From the NCBI GenBank assembly GCA_025055455.1, contig JANWXD010000030.1:1-44403 (forward strand): 44,403 nucleotides of DNA, given 5' to 3'. This stretch comes from Bryobacteraceae bacterium. GTDB lineage: Bacteria; Acidobacteriota; Terriglobia; Bryobacterales; Bryobacteraceae. The notes beneath the pieces were generated by a model. That model saw only the letters and a program-made list of their open reading frames with translations. It ran no database searches and was not told the origin of the DNA. Made by a program: the position numbers and the translations under genes. Below are positions 1 to 8,004 of the stretch, in pieces. Position 1 is the stretch's first letter. Every line of letters starts with the position of its first letter.

Positions 1-666
1 CTCGTACTCGTGGACAACGGTTCCCGGGACGCGACAGGTGAAATCATCGACCGCCTGGCGGCGGAGGGCATGCCGGTGATCAAAGCCACAGTCCCTGTCA
101 ACCAAGGCTTTGGCCTGGGAGCGCTTACCGGCTTGGAAAAGTGCCGCGGGCGGTGGATCGGGTTCATGTGCATCGATGAACAAGTCCACCCGCAGGATGT
201 GGTGCGCCTCTATGAAATTGCCGCTAAGACCAAGACGCCGAAGGTGTTCAAGATACGGCGGCGATTCCGCCTAGACGGCCGCATGCGGCGCGTGATCTCA
301 TTCGTCTACAACGTGGTGACCACGTTGCTGTTTGGGAACTTAGGCTCGATGGACCTGAATGCCACCCCGAAGATGCTACCTCGTGAATACGTCAAGGCCA
401 TGTCGCTACAGTCCACAGACTGGTTTCTCGATGCGGAGATCATGATTAAGGCAAAGCGCATGGGCTTACCGGTCTACGAGATGAACGTCTTCGCCTTGAT
501 GCGCGCCGAAGGCCGCTCCCACGTCCGCGCGGCCACCTGCTGGGAGTTCGTGCGGAACTTGTTGTATTACCGCTTCGGGAAAGGACGCCACGAGCTCGAG
601 GTTCCGGCAGCGTCCGCCGTGCAAGCCCGGATTCTCGAAACGCGGGACCTCTCGCAAAGGACTTGA
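1..666 (+). CDS. Family 2 glycosyltransferase, 5' end cut off by window
   Basis: The reading frame is already open at base 1, so the N-terminus (first beta strand of the GT-A fold) lies outside the window; 221 residues remain. The visible start, LVLVDNGSRDATGEII, is the classical GT2 nucleotide-sugar motif (V-D-x-GS-x-D). NQGFGLGALTGLEKCRGRWI, the segment before the usual DxD/DADLQ position, follows; that position here reads IDEQ, which is a variant. The C-terminal part contains WFLDAEIMIKAKRMG, typical of dolichyl-phosphate-mannose-synthase-like GT2 enzymes, then a positively charged tail. It should transfer a sugar from an NDP or polyprenyl donor during surface-glycan synthesis; donor and acceptor cannot be read from sequence. 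It overlaps the next gene by one base (TGATG), so the two are likely co-translated. Confidence 0.85.
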   Translation, partial: LVLVDNGSRDATGEIIDRLAAEGMPVIKATVPVNQGFGLGALTGLEKCRGRWIGFMCIDEQVHPQDVVRLYEIAAKTKTPKVFKIRRRFRLDGRMRRVISFVYNVVTTLLFGNLGSMDLNATPKMLPREYVKAMSLQSTDWFLDAEIMIKAKRMGLPVYEMNVFALMRAEGRSHVRAATCWEFVRNLLYYRFGKGRHELEVPAASAVQARILETRDLSQRT

Positions 667-1934
667 TGGCTTCAGCACCCTCCGCTGGTTGGGATATCTC
701 GCGGTTGTGCCGGAAGCGAACGACTTGCCGGATTTGTGACTCTTCACGCTTGCGGCTTTTCCTCTCGCTGGGCGAAATGCCGCTAGCCAACTCCTTTCTC
801 TCTACCCCGGAGGAGTTTTCGGCGGAATCGAGGTTTCCCCTCGACGTGTATTTCTGCGAGAATTGTACGCTCGTTCAACTGCTGGACGTGGTGGATCCGG
901 AGGTCTTGTTCTCGCATTACGTTTATCTGACGGGCGCTTCCGAGACCATGCGCGCCCACTTCCGGGGCTATGCGCGCCGCGTGGCGGAACTGCTGAGCCT
1001 GAGTCCGCGGGACTTTGTCGTCGAGGTTGCGAGCAACGACGGAAGCCTTCTCAAAGAGTTCCAGCAACTGGGCGTTCAAACCCTGGGCGTGGAGCCGGCG
1101 CGGAACATCGCCGAACAGGCACGACGCGACGGCGTGCCGACGATCACGGAGTTTTTCAATGCGGCCTTGGGGCGGGAGTTGCGGACACGGTACGGAGCCG
1201 CCCGGGCGGTCATGGCCAACAATGTGCTAGCGCACGTGGACGATCCGGTGGATTTTCTGCGAGGCTGCGCCACACTCGTTTCAGACGACGGGCTCGTGAT
1301 CTGGGAAGTGCCGCACCTTCTGGAACTCATCGCGCGTCTAGAGTACGACACCATCTACCACGAGCATCTCTGCTACTATTCGGCGACGCCGCTTCTCCGG
1401 CTGGCCGAACGCTCCGGTTTGCGGATCGTGCGCGTCGAACAAGTTCCGGTGCATGGCGGTTCCCTGCGGATGTATGCGGCGCGTGGGGCGAATGGACATG
1501 CGGCGGAGGCTCTGGCGCTAGTGGGACAGGAACGGCGGCACGGGCTTGCCGAATTCGCCCGGTACGAGCGATTCGCCGCGGAGGTGTGCCGCAACCGAAC
1601 CGCGCTGCGCGGGTTGCTAGAGCAGTTGCGCCACGCCGGGCAGACACTGGCCGGTTACGGGGCGCCCGCCAAGGGTAACACGCTGCTGAACTATTGCGGC
1701 ATCGGCCCGGCGCTATTGCCCTTCACCGTGGACCGGAATCCGTGGAAGGTCGGCCGCTACACGCCGGGGATGCATATTCCGGTGCTCCCGGTTTCGGCCT
1801 TGCTCGAGCGGCGTCCCGATTACGTGCTGATTCTGGCGTGGAATCTTGCCGACGAAATTCTCCTTCAGCAAGCCGAATACGTTCGTGGCGGGGGTAGGTT
1901 CATCGTTCCGATTCCCGAACCGAAGGTGATCTAA
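666..1934 (+). CDS. SAM-dependent sugar C-methyltransferase
   Basis: The three-part architecture is that of deoxysugar C-methyltransferases (TylC3/NovU type). An N-terminal zinc-binding module has CxxC pairs at about residues 21-24 and 64-67, with LGEMPLANSFL between them. A Rossmann SAM-binding domain has VVEVASNDGSLL at about 118-128 and GVEPA after it. A C-terminal module contains YGAPAKGNTLLNY. Length is 422 residues, normal for the family. I chose ATG 666, which overlaps the preceding TGA; a TTG three bases upstream is the alternative. Next to cytidylyltransferase and dehydratase genes, the likely substrate is a CDP-4-keto-deoxyhexose (inference). Position of methylation (C3 or C5) is not determinable. 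Confidence 0.88.
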   Translation: MASAPSAGWDISRLCRKRTTCRICDSSRLRLFLSLGEMPLANSFLSTPEEFSAESRFPLDVYFCENCTLVQLLDVVDPEVLFSHYVYLTGASETMRAHFRGYARRVAELLSLSPRDFVVEVASNDGSLLKEFQQLGVQTLGVEPARNIAEQARRDGVPTITEFFNAALGRELRTRYGAARAVMANNVLAHVDDPVDFLRGCATLVSDDGLVIWEVPHLLELIARLEYDTIYHEHLCYYSATPLLRLAERSGLRIVRVEQVPVHGGSLRMYAARGANGHAAEALALVGQERRHGLAEFARYERFAAEVCRNRTALRGLLEQLRHAGQTLAGYGAPAKGNTLLNYCGIGPALLPFTVDRNPWKVGRYTPGMHIPVLPVSALLERRPDYVLILAWNLADEILLQQAEYVRGGGRFIVPIPEPKVI

Positions 1935-1936
1935 CC

Positions 1937-2707
1937 GTGAAAGTCGTGATCCTGGCTGGGGGCAAGGGCACGCGTCTCAGCGAAGAGACCACGACGCGGC
2001 CCAAGCCGATGGTCGAAATCGGTGGAAGGCCCATTCTCTGGCACATCATGAATATCTATGCCAGCCACGGCTACAAAGATTTTCTGATCGCCTGCGGCTA
2101 CAAAGGCGACATGATTAAAGAATACTTTCATAACTTCGCGATCCTTAACAGCGACTATGTCGTGGATTTTCGTGACGGATCGCGGCAGGTGGTGAGCGGG
2201 CCGGGACTGGACTGGCGGGTGGGCTTGATTGACACGGGTCTGGACACGATGACCGGCGGACGGCTGCTGCGCTTGCGGTCCTGGTTGCGTGACCAGACTT
2301 TCATGGTCACCTACGGGGACGGCGTGGGCGACATCGACGTTACCGCCCTGGTCGCATTTCATCGCCGGCACGGCAAGCTGGCCACGGTGACGGCCGTGCG
2401 CCCGCCGGCGCGTTTCGGCGGGCTGGTCTTGAACGGGGATTCCGTCGTCGAGTTCTCCGAGAAACCACAGATCGGCGAGGGGTGGATCAACGGAGGGTTC
2501 TTTGTGTTCGAGCCCCAAGTGCTCGACTACGTCGCCGGCGATCACACCAGTCTGGAGCATGAACCGCTGGAGCGGCTGGCCTCCGAGGGCCAGTTGATGG
2601 CCTACCGGCACCACGGCTTCTGGCAGCCGATGGACACGCTCCGCGAAAAACAGCTTCTGGAGGATCTCTGGGCTTCCGGCAAGGCCCCCTGGAAGATTTG
2701 GCCGTGA
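1937..2707 (+). CDS. rfbF: Glucose-1-phosphate cytidylyltransferase
   Basis: Converts glucose-1-phosphate and CTP to CDP-glucose, the first committed step of CDP-deoxysugar synthesis. The N-terminus [18 protein letters not shown] is the nucleotidyltransferase signature, followed by [18 protein letters not shown] and [11 protein letters not shown], which are characteristic of RfbF rather than of glucose-1-phosphate thymidylyltransferases. [10 protein letters not shown] supplies the metal-binding aspartates, and [11 protein letters not shown] is the usual sugar-binding segment. The 256 residues match the family. The start is GTG, two bases after the methyltransferase stop; the gene overlaps the next by four bases (GTGA). 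Confidence 0.93.
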   Translation: MKVVILAGGKGTRLSEETTTRPKPMVEIGGRPILWHIMNIYASHGYKDFLIACGYKGDMIKEYFHNFAILNSDYVVDFRDGSRQVVSGPGLDWRVGLIDTGLDTMTGGRLLRLRSWLRDQTFMVTYGDGVGDIDVTALVAFHRRHGKLATVTAVRPPARFGGLVLNGDSVVEFSEKPQIGEGWINGGFFVFEPQVLDYVAGDHTSLEHEPLERLASEGQLMAYRHHGFWQPMDTLREKQLLEDLWASGKAPWKIWP

Positions 2708-3708
2708 GTTTCTGGCGCGACCGGAACGTCTTTGTCACGGGTGCGACGGGATTGCTGGGCTCCTGGCTCGTCGAGGAGTTGGTACGCCAGGGCGCCAACG
2801 TGACGTGTTTGATTCGGGACTGGGTGCCGGCGAGCCGACTTGTCCTCGAAGGGTTCCTGGAGCAGTGCAACGTCGTCCGGGGAGAGCTGGAGGACCTAAC
2901 CGTGTTGGTGCGGGCTCTGAACGAATACGAAATCGACACGGTCTTTCATTTGGGGGCCCAAACCATCGTCGGGGTGGCGAGCCGATCGCCGCTTTCCACC
3001 TTTGAGGCCAATGTTCGGGGAACCTGGAATGTGCTGGAGGCCTGCCGGATCTGCCCGAAGCGAATCGAGCGGGTCGTGATTGCTTCGAGCGACAAGGCGT
3101 ACGGAGAACATCCCACACTACCGTACACCGAAGACCTGCCGTTACGGGGCCGTTTCCCCTACGACGCTTCCAAGTCCTGCGCCGAGTTGATTGCGGGCAG
3201 CTACTACGCCACTTACGGGGTACCTTTGACCGTCACGCGCTGCGGCAACCTTTTCGGCGGCGGCGACCTGAACTACAACCGGCTGGTGCCGGGCACGATC
3301 CGATCCGCGCTCCGGGACGAGCCTCCGGTGATCCGCAGCGACGGCCAGTTTATCCGCGATTACTTCTACGTGCGCGATGCGGTGGAGGCCTACCTGATGC
3401 TGGCGGAGAAGCTTCCCCGCGAGGACCTGCTCGGCCAGGCGTTCAACTTCGGTTACGAACGTGCCCTGCCGGTCCTGGAGATGGTCGAATTGATCCTGAA
3501 GCTGTGCGAGAAACCATCTCTCAAGCCCAAGATTCTCAACGAAGCCACGCACGAAATTCCCGCACAGTCTCTGGATTGCTCGAAAGCGCGGCGTCTGCTC
3601 GGCTGGAGCCCGCGGTTCACCCTGGAGGAGGCGCTGCGCGAGACGATCGCCTGGTATCGCGCGTACCTTCGGCCGCAACCACGCACGGAGTGGGTTCCGG
3701 CGAGCTAA
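2704..3708 (+). CDS. rfbG: CDP-glucose 4,6-dehydratase-like SDR enzyme
   Basis: An extended short-chain dehydrogenase/reductase that probably makes CDP-4-keto-6-deoxyglucose from the product of the gene before it. The start [20 protein letters not shown] matches the FW-x-x-K-x-V-x-VTGxxGxxGSWL opening of RfbG proteins, with NAD-binding glycines at about residues 13-19. ASSDKAYG at about 127-134 and YDASK (Tyr153, Lys157) supply the catalytic set. RfbG enzymes more often read YSSSK, and the SSDKAYG wording also occurs in other NDP-sugar dehydratases, so the substrate is assigned mainly by the adjacent rfbF. GTG 2704 is preferred because it overlaps the rfbF stop (GTGA). TTG 2698 is a poorer alternative. 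It is the last gene of the sugar operon. Confidence 0.75.
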   Translation: MSFWRDRNVFVTGATGLLGSWLVEELVRQGANVTCLIRDWVPASRLVLEGFLEQCNVVRGELEDLTVLVRALNEYEIDTVFHLGAQTIVGVASRSPLSTFEANVRGTWNVLEACRICPKRIERVVIASSDKAYGEHPTLPYTEDLPLRGRFPYDASKSCAELIAGSYYATYGVPLTVTRCGNLFGGGDLNYNRLVPGTIRSALRDEPPVIRSDGQFIRDYFYVRDAVEAYLMLAEKLPREDLLGQAFNFGYERALPVLEMVELILKLCEKPSLKPKILNEATHEIPAQSLDCSKARRLLGWSPRFTLEEALRETIAWYRAYLRPQPRTEWVPAS

Positions 3709-3929
3709 TCGAGCCATCTAGCGTTCCGGGAAGGGGAAACGGGGTCGCGCACGGTCATGGGCTACCGTGACCGGGGGTCTGGAATGCTACCTCGGAGGGA
3801 TCGCAGCTTGTCGCTCGGCAGGCGGCCGCGTGGAGTAACCCAGGAAGCGCCGTCACCAACTTTCGCCTGAGTTCACGACACGGTCCCGTCCGTTCCACCA
3901 AACCGTCAACGAGAGGCCGTTGCGGCATC

Positions 3930-4850
3930 TTACCGGCTCCCTGGCCCTGAGAACGCAGCGCGCAAAGCGGCTAAATCGAGCTTCTTCATTCCTAGCAACG
4001 CTCGCACCACTCGAGCGACCCGGGCTTGGTCGCCGCAGCGCATCATGGCGTCGAGTTCGGCGGGCACGACCTGCCAGGACACACCGAAACCGTCCTTGCA
4101 CCACCCGCACCTCTCCGCTTCGGGAACGGCCGAGAGTTTCTCCCAGTAATAGTCCACCTCCGCCTGGTCGCGGCACGGCACGACGAACGAGATCGCTTCG
4201 TTGAATCCGAAGCCGTGCGGAAAGCCGCTGTCCATGGCGGCAAACCAAGTCTGGCCCAAGCGAAAGTCGGAAAACATCACTGTGCCTTCGCGGTTCGGCT
4301 CCATCCCGGCCGGGTACCGGGCGAGCCGGCCGGGATGGGAGCCCGGAAAGACGGAACGGTAAAACTCCCCGGCTTCTTCCGCTCGTCCGCAAACTTCACC
4401 TGTGAACAGCAACGCCGGGGTAAGGAAAGGCCGGGGTTCTGCGTCGGGGTTGGACAGGATCAGCTGCCACGAAACTCCCCAACGGTCCTCGATCCAGCCG
4501 TACCGCTCGCTGAACGGATACCGGTCCAGGGGCATCCGCACCTGGCCCCCTTCCGCGAACCTACCCCAGGCGGCGTCGAGGCGCTCGCGCGCCTGGGGAT
4601 CGCGCCCCGGATCGAAGTTGACGATGAAAGAGACCGAGGGATTGAAGCGGAAGTGCGGGCCCCCGGAAATAGCCATGAAGGGCTGGCCGTTCAGGCGAAA
4701 GTAGACGACATCGCAGTCTCCCGAGGGCGTGCCGCGAATCGTGACGATGTCCTCGACCGAAGAGTTGGGGAAGACCACGGCGTAGAAGCGTGCTGCCTCC
4801 ACGGCTTCTTTGTCGAACCACAGATGCGGCGTGATGAGGGGAGCGGTCAT
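3930..4850 (-). CDS. VOC/PhnB-like protein with two tandem domains
   Basis: The 306-residue protein is built from two copies of the PhnB/3-demethylubiquinone-methyltransferase-like subgroup of the vicinal-oxygen-chelate superfamily. The first spans about residues 5-135 and the second about 140-285. Each copy repeats the pattern FYxxVFP, a substrate-facing FNPSVSFIV or FNEAISFVV strand, and (RY/RC)GWIEDRWGVSWQ or CGWCKDGFGVSWQ near its end. Members are metal-dependent or metal-less small-molecule binders and most are functionally uncharacterised; this one cannot be given a substrate. It stands alone, transcribed against both neighbours. The 220 bases between it and rfbG contain a short inverted repeat (3752-3773) but no gene. 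Confidence 0.85.
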   Translation of the reverse strand: MTAPLITPHLWFDKEAVEAARFYAVVFPNSSVEDIVTIRGTPSGDCDVVYFRLNGQPFMAISGGPHFRFNPSVSFIVNFDPGRDPQARERLDAAWGRFAEGGQVRMPLDRYPFSERYGWIEDRWGVSWQLILSNPDAEPRPFLTPALLFTGEVCGRAEEAGEFYRSVFPGSHPGRLARYPAGMEPNREGTVMFSDFRLGQTWFAAMDSGFPHGFGFNEAISFVVPCRDQAEVDYYWEKLSAVPEAERCGWCKDGFGVSWQVVPAELDAMMRCGDQARVARVVRALLGMKKLDLAALRAAFSGPGSR

Positions 4851-4938
4851 TGCCTCAGCTTAGCAAGGCCCCACCGAGACGAGGCGGCACGGCATCATCT
4901 CGGCCGGCGGGGCGCGGCCGGCAGTAAGATGGAAACGG

Positions 4939-5007
4939 ATGGACTGGATTTGGATCATCTTGGTCGTGGCAGGCTGGCTCCTGCTTTCCCGCTTCACCGG
5001 AGGTTGA
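4939..5007 (+). CDS. Possible 22-residue single-pass membrane peptide
   Basis: A short frame beginning ATG encodes MDWIWIILVVAGWLLLSRF followed by TGG and a stop. Residues 3-16 form one uninterrupted hydrophobic segment flanked by Asp at the N-terminus and Arg at residue 18, the expected composition of a tiny inner-membrane protein. A GGAAACGG stretch lies just upstream and could serve as a weak ribosome-binding site. It sits in an otherwise gene-free gap between the VOC gene and the antitoxin remnant, on the opposite strand to both. I do not recognise a family. Such short hydrophobic frames also occur by chance, so this is tentative. Confidence 0.35.
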   Translation: MDWIWIILVVAGWLLLSRFTGG

Positions 5008-5080
5008 GGTCCGGCGCGGCCCGGTCGGGGATCGGGCAAATCCTGCGACTTGTGAGCTCAGTCGCGAGCGACTTGGCGCG

Positions 5081-5421
5081 CTAGCGGCTTATGCGTCGAT
5101 TGGTCGGCTCAGCTGTGAGCGACGCAGCTTGGTCGCCGCCCCTCGAGAGTGTCGCCCACCGACTGCCGGCAGCTTCCTTCGTTCCAACGGACTCTGTCAG
5201 CTCCTCGTCCTCGATCGCCTCCGCGACGGCCAGGGCCTTGTCCCATCGGAAGCGCTCCTCGGCCCCGAGCGAGTACGTCCTCTGAACGAAGCGCTTTCGG
5301 CGGCGGTTCATGCGCCCGCAACCGGCCCGCACGGCGGAGTTGACGGCTTCTCTAAACGACACGCATCGCTCTTTCATGATCTTGCGGATCAGGGCGGCGA
5401 CGTCCGGATCAGAGTCATCAT
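5081..5421 (-). pseudogene. VapB-like antitoxin remnant, frameshifted near its start
   Basis: An ATG overlaps the aminotransferase stop (ATGA), but its frame (MMTLIRTSPP) stops after ten codons. One frame over, the same DNA reads DPDVAALIRKIMKERCVSF, then REAVNSAVRAG and FVQRTYSLG, then KALAVAEAIEDEEL. This is the ribbon-helix-helix start and acidic tail of short VapB-like antitoxins. Adding a single base next to 5410 would join them as MMTL-DPDVAALI. No in-frame start lies upstream in the conserved frame. The tail runs past the family's usual end and no PIN-domain toxin gene follows in the 230 bases downstream. I read it as a decayed orphan antitoxin; a sequencing error at 5410 is the main alternative. 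Confidence 0.6.
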
Positions 5422-6590
5422 GCTGTCCCCAACACCTCCTCCAGCCGCGCCATGGCTTCTTCCAGAATCCCGCGCTCGACGGCAAAGCAGATCCGCACGC
5501 AACCCTCTCCTCCGGCGCCGAAGGCCACGCCCGGCGCCAGTCCGACGCGCTTTTCCAGAAGCAGCCGCCGGCAAAACTCGAAGGAATCTTCCGCCGCCGC
5601 GATGCGCGGAAACACGTAGAAGGCTCCTGCCGGCACCGGCACGGTGACGCCCGGCATCCGCCGCAGCGCCTCGAGGCACAAATCGCGGTTCTCTTTGAGG
5701 CGCGCCACCATGGCCGCGATTTCGCCCTCGCCTCCCTCGAGGGCCGCCTCGGCCGCCTTCTGCGCGAAGCTCGGCGCGTGCGAAACGATGAACTCGTTGA
5801 GCTGCGCCGCGCGGCGCGCCACGTCCCGCCGCCCCACCAGCCACCCCACACGCCAGCCGGTCATGCAGTAGCTTTTCGAAAACGATTGGATCACCACGAG
5901 CGCGTCGTCGCGCGTCGCCAGCCGCAGCATCGACGGCGCGGGCTCGCCCGGCGCGCCTCCGTACCAGATCCGCTCGTACACTTCGTCGGCCACCAGCCAC
6001 AGGCCGCGCTCCCGCGAAAATTCGAGCAGGCGCCGCTGCTCCTCCTCCGTGGCCACCCAGCCCAGGGGATTCGACGGGGACGTGTACAGCACGAGCCGCG
6101 TGCGCGGCGTCACGGCTCGCGCGAGCGCATCGAAGTCAATCTGGTAGCGGTCCCCGCACAGCGGATGCGGGATCTGGCGCGGCACGGCATTCGCCATGGC
6201 CACGATCGCCGAGCCGTTGGGCCACGCCGGCGTCAGGACCAGGGCTTCGTCGCCGGGATCGAGCAGGCATCGCAAGCTCACGCAGAGCGCCTGCACGCCG
6301 GACGCCGTGACCACGATCTCACTGGCCGGATCGAGCTCGACGCCGTGCAGACGGCGGTAATAGCCAGCCAGGGCCTGCCGCAGCGAGGGCAGCCCCGCGT
6401 TCTCGGTATAAAAGGTATATCCCTCCCGGAGGGCTCGCACCGCCGCCTGTTGGATGAACTCCGGCGTGGGCAGGTTCGACTCGCCGAAGTACAGCCGCAG
6501 CACCCCCTCCATGGACATGGCCAACTCCGCCAGCTCGCGGATGCGGGAGTGCGGCACCGCTTCTGCCGAAGACGCGACGCGGGGCCTCAC
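5418..6590 (-). CDS. PLP-dependent aminotransferase, class I/II
   Basis: A fold-type I aminotransferase of 390 residues, the normal length. The N-terminus contains IRELAELAMSMEGVLRLYFG and ESNLPTP. TASGVQAL binds the cofactor phosphate, SPSNPLGW is the NPTG-like loop, DEVYERIWY carries the cofactor Asp/Tyr, and SFSKSYCMTGWRVGW holds the Schiff-base lysine (Lys239). FGAGGEGCVRICFA near the end carries the substrate-carboxylate arginine. It looks like the aspartate/aromatic/MalY-related group; the amino donor is not assignable. The GTG start overlaps the purF stop (GTGA), so it is the distal gene of the purine operon. The frame stays open far upstream through purF, but that part is antisense-like low-complexity sequence and not coding. 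Confidence 0.9.
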   Translation of the reverse strand: MRPRVASSAEAVPHSRIRELAELAMSMEGVLRLYFGESNLPTPEFIQQAAVRALREGYTFYTENAGLPSLRQALAGYYRRLHGVELDPASEIVVTASGVQALCVSLRCLLDPGDEALVLTPAWPNGSAIVAMANAVPRQIPHPLCGDRYQIDFDALARAVTPRTRLVLYTSPSNPLGWVATEEEQRRLLEFSRERGLWLVADEVYERIWYGGAPGEPAPSMLRLATRDDALVVIQSFSKSYCMTGWRVGWLVGRRDVARRAAQLNEFIVSHAPSFAQKAAEAALEGGEGEIAAMVARLKENRDLCLEALRRMPGVTVPVPAGAFYVFPRIAAAEDSFEFCRRLLLEKRVGLAPGVAFGAGGEGCVRICFAVERGILEEAMARLEEVLGTA

Positions 6591-8002
6591 CGGCGGGGCT
6601 TGGCCGCCATCAAGTCTTCGACCGAAACGATGTCGGTCGGATAATCGCCCGTGTAGCAGGCGTAGCAGTATTCCAGGCGTTCGTCTCCCACGGCCTGGCG
6701 CAGGGCCGAAAGCGAGAGATACCCGAGCGTATCCGCTTCGACGAACCGCCGGATCTCCTCCACCGTGCTGTTGGCAGCGATCAGCTCCGCTTTGGTGGGG
6801 GTGTCCACGCCGTAGTAGCACGGCGAAATGGTAGGCGGGCAGGAGATGCGCAGGTGCACCTCGCGGGCGCCGGCGCTGCGCACCATCCGCACGATCTTGC
6901 GCGACGTGGTGCCCCGCACGATGGAATCGTCCACCAGCACCACGCTCTTGCCCTCGAGCAAGTGCCGGACGGGATTCAGCTTCAGCTTTACGCCGAAATC
7001 CCGGATCGCCTGGGAGGGTTCGATGAAGGTCCGGCCCACGTAATGGTTCCGGATCAGGCCGTGGCGGAACGGGATGCCGGACTCGGCGGCGTAACCGATG
7101 GCCGCTGCCACCCCCGAATCCGGCACCGGCACCACCACGTCCGCCACCGCCGGATGCTCCCGCGCCAGCAGCCGGCCCAGCATCTCCCGCGACTCCTCCA
7201 CGGAGCGGCCGAATACCACCGAGTCCGGGCGGGAAAAGTAGACATGCTCGAAGACGCAGTAGGACGGCGCCGCCGCCGGCGCGTAGCGCTCCCGCCGCAA
7301 ACCCGCCGGCGAAACGATCACCATCTCTCCCGGCTCGACGTCGTTCAGATACACGGCGCCGATCAAATCGAATGCGCAGGTCTCCGAGGCGAACACGTAA
7401 CACTTGCCCCCGCCAGACAGCTCCATCTGGCCCATGGCCAGCGGCCGGAATCCGTGCGGGTCCCGCGCCACGATCACACAGTCCTGCGCGAGAAACACGA
7501 GCGAAAACGCCCCTTCCAGCTGAAGCAACGCCTCGCGCAGCGCAGCCGCCAGCGTCCGCTCCCGCGAGCGCGCCACCAAGTGCAGGATCACTTCGGTGTC
7601 GCTCGAAGCCTGGAAAATCGAACCATCCCGCTCGAGCTCCCGCCGCAGCTCCATGGCGTTGGTGATGTTGCCGTTGTGCGCCACGGCAATGCGGCCCTTG
7701 TTACAGGCCACCGAGAAGGGCTGAGCGTTGTGGAGCGCCGTGTCGCCGGCGGTGGAATAACGCGTATGGCCGATGGCCGCCTGCCCGGGCAGCCCGGCGA
7801 GCACCTGGGGCGTGATCACTTCGGCCACGTGGCCCATGGCTTTGAAGCAGTGAATCTCTCGCCCATCGCTCGAGGCGATCCCCGCGCTCTCCTGACCCCG
7901 GTGTTGCAAAGCGTACAATCCCAGGTACGTGAGATTAGCGGCTTCCGGATGGCCGTAGATGGCAAACACGCCGCACTCTTCGCGAAATCCGTCCCGCCGC
8001 AT
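6587..8002 (-). CDS. purF: Amidophosphoribosyltransferase
   Basis: First committed enzyme of de novo purine synthesis: PRPP and glutamine give phosphoribosylamine. The N-terminus MRRDGFREECGVFAIYG has a nine-residue propeptide before Cys10, the expected N-terminal nucleophile of the Ntn-hydrolase glutaminase domain. LQHRGQESAGIA and GHTRYSTAGD are its glutamine-site motifs. The PRPP-binding motif is VVLVDDSIVRGTTS. Cysteines in SYCVFEHVYFSRPDS, RISCPPT and EYCYACYTGDYP fit the Fe-S-cluster (Bacillus-type) form. 471 residues is typical. It starts two bases after the purL stop and overlaps the aminotransferase start by four. Confidence 0.97.
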   Translation of the reverse strand: MRRDGFREECGVFAIYGHPEAANLTYLGLYALQHRGQESAGIASSDGREIHCFKAMGHVAEVITPQVLAGLPGQAAIGHTRYSTAGDTALHNAQPFSVACNKGRIAVAHNGNITNAMELRRELERDGSIFQASSDTEVILHLVARSRERTLAAALREALLQLEGAFSLVFLAQDCVIVARDPHGFRPLAMGQMELSGGGKCYVFASETCAFDLIGAVYLNDVEPGEMVIVSPAGLRRERYAPAAAPSYCVFEHVYFSRPDSVVFGRSVEESREMLGRLLAREHPAVADVVVPVPDSGVAAAIGYAAESGIPFRHGLIRNHYVGRTFIEPSQAIRDFGVKLKLNPVRHLLEGKSVVLVDDSIVRGTTSRKIVRMVRSAGAREVHLRISCPPTISPCYYGVDTPTKAELIAANSTVEEIRRFVEADTLGYLSLSALRQAVGDERLEYCYACYTGDYPTDIVSVEDLMAAKPRR

Positions 8003-8004
8003 GT

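Noticed and set aside
3752-3773. Inverted repeat after the rfbG-like gene as a terminator
   Set aside because: Stem is six base pairs with a long loop and no T-run, and an alternative pairing competes.
5031-5120. Repeat-like recurrences of GAGCGAC and CTCAG
   Set aside because: Spacing is irregular and units differ too much to call a repeat; partly explained by the decayed antitoxin tail.
6591-7403. N-terminal extension of the aminotransferase frame through purF
   Set aside because: Upstream part is Gly/Arg-rich shadow of purF; conserved aminotransferase sequence begins at the GTG overlapping the purF stop.
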